Below the pieces are notes generated by a model that searched no databases, was not told the DNA's origin, and was given only the letters and a program-made list of their open reading frames with translations. The position numbers and the translations under genes were made by a program. DNA of 64,000 nt from Zeus faber (taxonomy: Eukaryota; Chordata; Actinopteri; Zeiformes; Zeidae), in the NCBI GenBank assembly GCA_960531495.1, contig OY482847.1, forward strand, positions 23,804,513 to 23,868,512, given 5' to 3'. This document shows positions 61,101 through 64,000 of the stretch, piece after piece (position 1 is the stretch's first letter; every line of letters starts with the position of its first letter).

Positions 61101-62860
61101 CAGCCTCGCAGCCAGGCCACCCCTCCAAGCAGCAGTCAAGTCCAGCCACGCCGTCACCAGCAGCGCAGCAGCCTGAGGCCCCACACTCCAGAAGGGAGGA
61201 GGGGGGCAGTCTGTCAGCGTCATGGTGGAAGGAGGCCGGTCGACTGTGCTGCTCCGGGGAACTTGGGGGGGGCAACGCGCATCAAGGTTAAAAACTCCAT
61301 CCACACACTCAGTCAGGATGGGAGCCCTGTGTCATGACACGTTCCATCTGCGCCTGGCTAATTCCACCGAGCTGCAGCTCTACAATAAACTGGTGTTTGC
61401 AACCCCCTGTTGTCTGTTTCAGGGGTCTCTGAAAATGCCACTGGGGGGGGGTGTGTATGGTGGTGACTTTGCCACAACAGCAATTTGTTTTTATATAATT
61501 TATTCCCCTTGTATTCATTTGTGAAACCTTTGCCAAATTGCAAGCTGAGAAAGGGACCTTGATAATGATATTTAATGTCTGCAAAATATGATGGAGCCCA
61601 GCAATGTGCCCAGGACGTAATGATAACAAGCAGTCTTGTAAATGACTCAGGATTGAACTAAAAGGGTGTGCCCCGGTATCACACTTTCGCCTCAAGAGAC
61701 TAGGTGGTTGCACAATGTGCCTATTCCTCAATATTTAGTTTCTGTTAGTCGAAAATTCCCTACGCTATTATGGTTTGATGTGCATCCAGCCTCAATGAGC
61801 AACTTGTTAAAAATCCAAATCTTATCAAAACAATGTCACACCCTTTACGTTCTTGCTGCAATTCCTTCATTTAAAAGAAACCGGTTTTCTTTGCTACCAG
61901 GAAGAGTCTGATTATTCCTGTAAATGTGTTCATGTTGTTGGTGCACATTCTAGGAGTTGCAGGAGGAGTTGATTTGCCTAAAGAGGCATTTTGAAGTCTT
62001 TTTTTGTTATACTATATAATATGCTATGTTTAATAATTAAACAAATTTGTCTAATTCCTTTTCACTTTAATGACACAAAATAAAAAACAGACAAATTGGA
62101 CAGTATGGTACCACAGGTAAATGCCTCCGATAGAGATGCTTGTATTCCTGGAGGGACCTGAGACCTATCTTTATTTTGTCTCTGTTTTTAAAAAAATGCC
62201 TCAATGCAGTCAGTGATAAATTTCCAATTTAACAGTTATAGGCATCAGGATAATGCAAAAAGCACCTTGTTTTCAGTATGAGGAGCCTCTGCACGGCTAA
62301 AAAAAACCAATGCATCAACCTTTACATTTAGAAGTGATGTATTTTACCTGTTTGTGAATAGAAAGCAACAAAAAGGATTAACATGCACAGTTGGTGTTTA
62401 GTAGAATTGACTTATAAGCAAAAAATACCCTGAATTAATTTATAATTGAACTCATCAAAATATTATTTCATGTAATGTATTTCTTTGCCAGAACAACAGA
62501 TCCTTGTGGTCATGTGATATTCATTCCATTATCAAGACCCAAGATAGGTGTGGCTGCTTTAACCACACCACCCCCACACCACTCTTTCAATACAATTCCC
62601 GAAAAGAAAGCCACATTACTCCTTCATATTAGGTAGCGGCAGGCTTCCAAATACCTTTTATGTACGAAGCAAATGTCTATTTTGAATGTTATTAAACAAA
62701 AGCAGGGATTAAAGAATCTTGGGAAATGTCAACATCCCCCCCATGACAATGAAGAAAAATAATTCACACAAATGTGTGTATTTCATCATGGTTGTTAACC
62801 AGAGCAGGCTCCTTAAAATGTATGACTCAAACCTCAATGTGTGCAGTTAAAAGCATCTAA

Positions 62861-62863
62861 ACA

Positions 62864-62898
<35 letters not shown>
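62861..62898. repeat. CA microsatellite
   Basis: About 18 CA units with one interruption. Confidence 0.95.
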
Positions 62899-62901
<3 letters not shown>

Positions 62902-63519
62902 AATAATAAGAGCATCTTCCAGGTTTAGTTGAAATGATGGAAATGTGGCACGAGTGTATGTGTTACAATAAGTTTGTCAGTGGCCATTAGCAGTAAATCA
63001 TTAATTTAGTATCAAAACGGTAGAACAATTGGCTTTGTCAAGGAGGGACAGAATGTAAAGATTCATAATTGTAACTTTGGAAAAAATGGACTGGACCTGA
63101 AATTTGTGGCAGATGTTGGCATGCAACTTCAGGTTCCACAGATACAGTAATTGTGTCCACTGTCTCGAGACCTGGCGTGGTGCAGTATTCAGAGAGGGAG
63201 TTAGTTGTGTATTTCACTGAGTTAACAGTTCCATTTGAGGGTGTAATAGACAAAGCGTGAGAAGAAAAGCCTCTGACCGCTTCTGTTTCCCGCTTGTGCA
63301 TCGCTGTTTGCATTCCCCAGAAACATTCCAGTACAAAATGCGAGTGGATTAACCAATCTCACCACTTCGTACAGTGCTTGACTGAGAAGAACTGACTGAC
63401 ACGCCCTGACCCATAAACCTGAATGGCGATTAGAGCACATTCTTTACGAATGCACTCTGCAATAACATTGCCACCTTACCTTAGCCCACATAGAAGTGGA
63501 TTAATTCAGCTTTCTGAAA

Positions 63520-63590
63520 TACATTTACATTACATTTATTCATTTAGCCGACACTTTTCTCCAAAGGGACTTACATGAGAGGCCAGAAAA
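63520..63590 (+). repeat. widespread teleost interspersed repeat fragment
   Basis: TTACATTTATTCATTTAGCC, then GACACTTTTCTCCAAAGGGACTTAC. I recognise this 'tttagcagacgcttttatccaaagcgacttac' word as a very common fish repeat. A degenerate piece of the same word lies near 53525-53565. Confidence 0.7.
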
Positions 63591-64000
63591 AATCAAAGCA
63601 CACGTCGACCATTGGAGCAACCTCGTACTTAAGTGCCTGAGCACCTGTTTCTAAATTCAACCAGATACAAGTGCAAGATAGCTGTAAGGAATCAGAATAA
63701 AAGTTGTGTTATTAGAATTTTTTTTTTTACCTATGTGTCAGCATGCTGGGCATACAACAGAGTATTTGTATGCTATTGCATCGAGGACAAAGTCAATTCG
63801 CAAGTAGAATTAAACTTCTCAACCTGCAACGGAACTCTTTATTAATTCTTCAATCATCAAAAACTGCTGCAATAACTCTGTCCTGTGGACGACCTGTAGT
63901 ATGATACGAGCACAGCTTTTTGGTATACAGAACAACCACCAATCCCCCTCTTCGGAGAACGATCTTAGTGTGTTTTGGTCTTTAAACAACTAATCTTCAT

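Larger units (their letters stand above)
60515..61476 (+). mobile_element. miniature LTR retroelement (TRIM-like or internally deleted)
   Basis: A first LTR spans about 60515-60726 (starts TGTGG, ends CCACA). A primer binding site follows at 60728, then about 440 bp of non-coding internal sequence, a purine-rich tract at about 61190-61207, and a second LTR to 61476 (ends GCCACA). The LTRs align from 60571 and 61276 onward: TTTAAAAACCCCATCCACACACTC-type block, TGGCTAGTTCCAC, AAACTGG and TGAAAACGCCAC. The second LTR keeps AATAAA at 61384-61389. The flanks acaac and acagc match at 4 of 5 bases, consistent with a target duplication. No gag or pol. Divergence between the LTRs says it is old. Confidence 0.7.
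61477..64000. other. right-hand gene-free region
   Basis: No gene is recognised. Open frames on the minus strand at 63038-63440 match no family I know and lack convincing splice sites. It contains the short repeat (62528-62582), a CA tract and a dispersed repeat at 63520-63590. Confidence 0.5.

Noticed and set aside
60651-61304. A 217-codon open frame on the minus strand
   Set aside because: It is antisense to the LTR element, low in complexity (Pro/Ser/Trp-rich), and matches the 137-bp tandem duplication. It is not a gene.
63038-63440. Two minus-strand frames near the right end, considered as exons of another gene
   Set aside because: No family similarity and no good acceptor or donor at consistent phases.

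Overview
This window is vertebrate genomic DNA, most likely from a teleost fish. It has short to medium introns with GT-AG boundaries, very abundant CA/GT, TA and tetranucleotide microsatellites, fish-type Tc1/mariner copies, and proteins that read as fish versions of known vertebrate genes. No bacterial features, CRISPR arrays, tRNAs or rRNAs were seen. All exon models were built by hand from reading-frame continuity, splice signals and remembered family sequences. For every gene the intron phases add up to one uninterrupted reading frame.

Layout: (1) 56-2471, minus: lctl (family 1 glycosidase-like, Klotho-related), cut off by the window start after exon 10. (2) 5037-8158, plus: a six-exon beta/gamma-crystallin, best matched to crybgx. 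(3) 8860-10693, minus: ccnb2 (cyclin B2) with a CCAAT/CHR cell-cycle promoter. (4) 12931-26834, minus: cars1 (cytosolic cysteinyl-tRNA synthetase), 23 coding exons. (5) 27117-34941, plus: pex16 (peroxisome membrane biogenesis), 11 exons, head to head with cars1 across about 280 bp. (6) 38111-50561, minus: arfgap2 (ARF GTPase-activating protein), 17 exons. (7) 52946-59790, plus: a 13-exon secreted or type I membrane protein with a zona pellucida (ZP) domain, which I could not name. The last 4 kb holds no recognised gene.

In human, LCTL and CCNB2 lie on chromosome 15q and CARS1, PEX16 and ARFGAP2 on 11p, so the window joins two blocks that are separate in human. The genes do not form a pathway. 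The functional links are local: a probable shared cars1/pex16 promoter and clusters of repeats that bear on splicing.

Mobile DNA: pex16 intron 5 holds a decayed Tc1 copy with another repeat nested in it, and a nearly intact Tc1-like element (44-bp inverted repeats, one frameshift in a DD34E transposase) abuts its end. arfgap2 intron 10 is mostly one hAT-like element that ends about 15 bp from a splice donor. A decayed DIRS-like gag remnant lies upstream of arfgap2. Downstream of the ZP gene is a miniature LTR element of about 960 bp with a lysine-type primer binding site. The most interesting pattern is four UG-repeat tracts, all in the sense strand of their host gene, lying at or beside splice sites of cars1, pex16 and arfgap2 (two).
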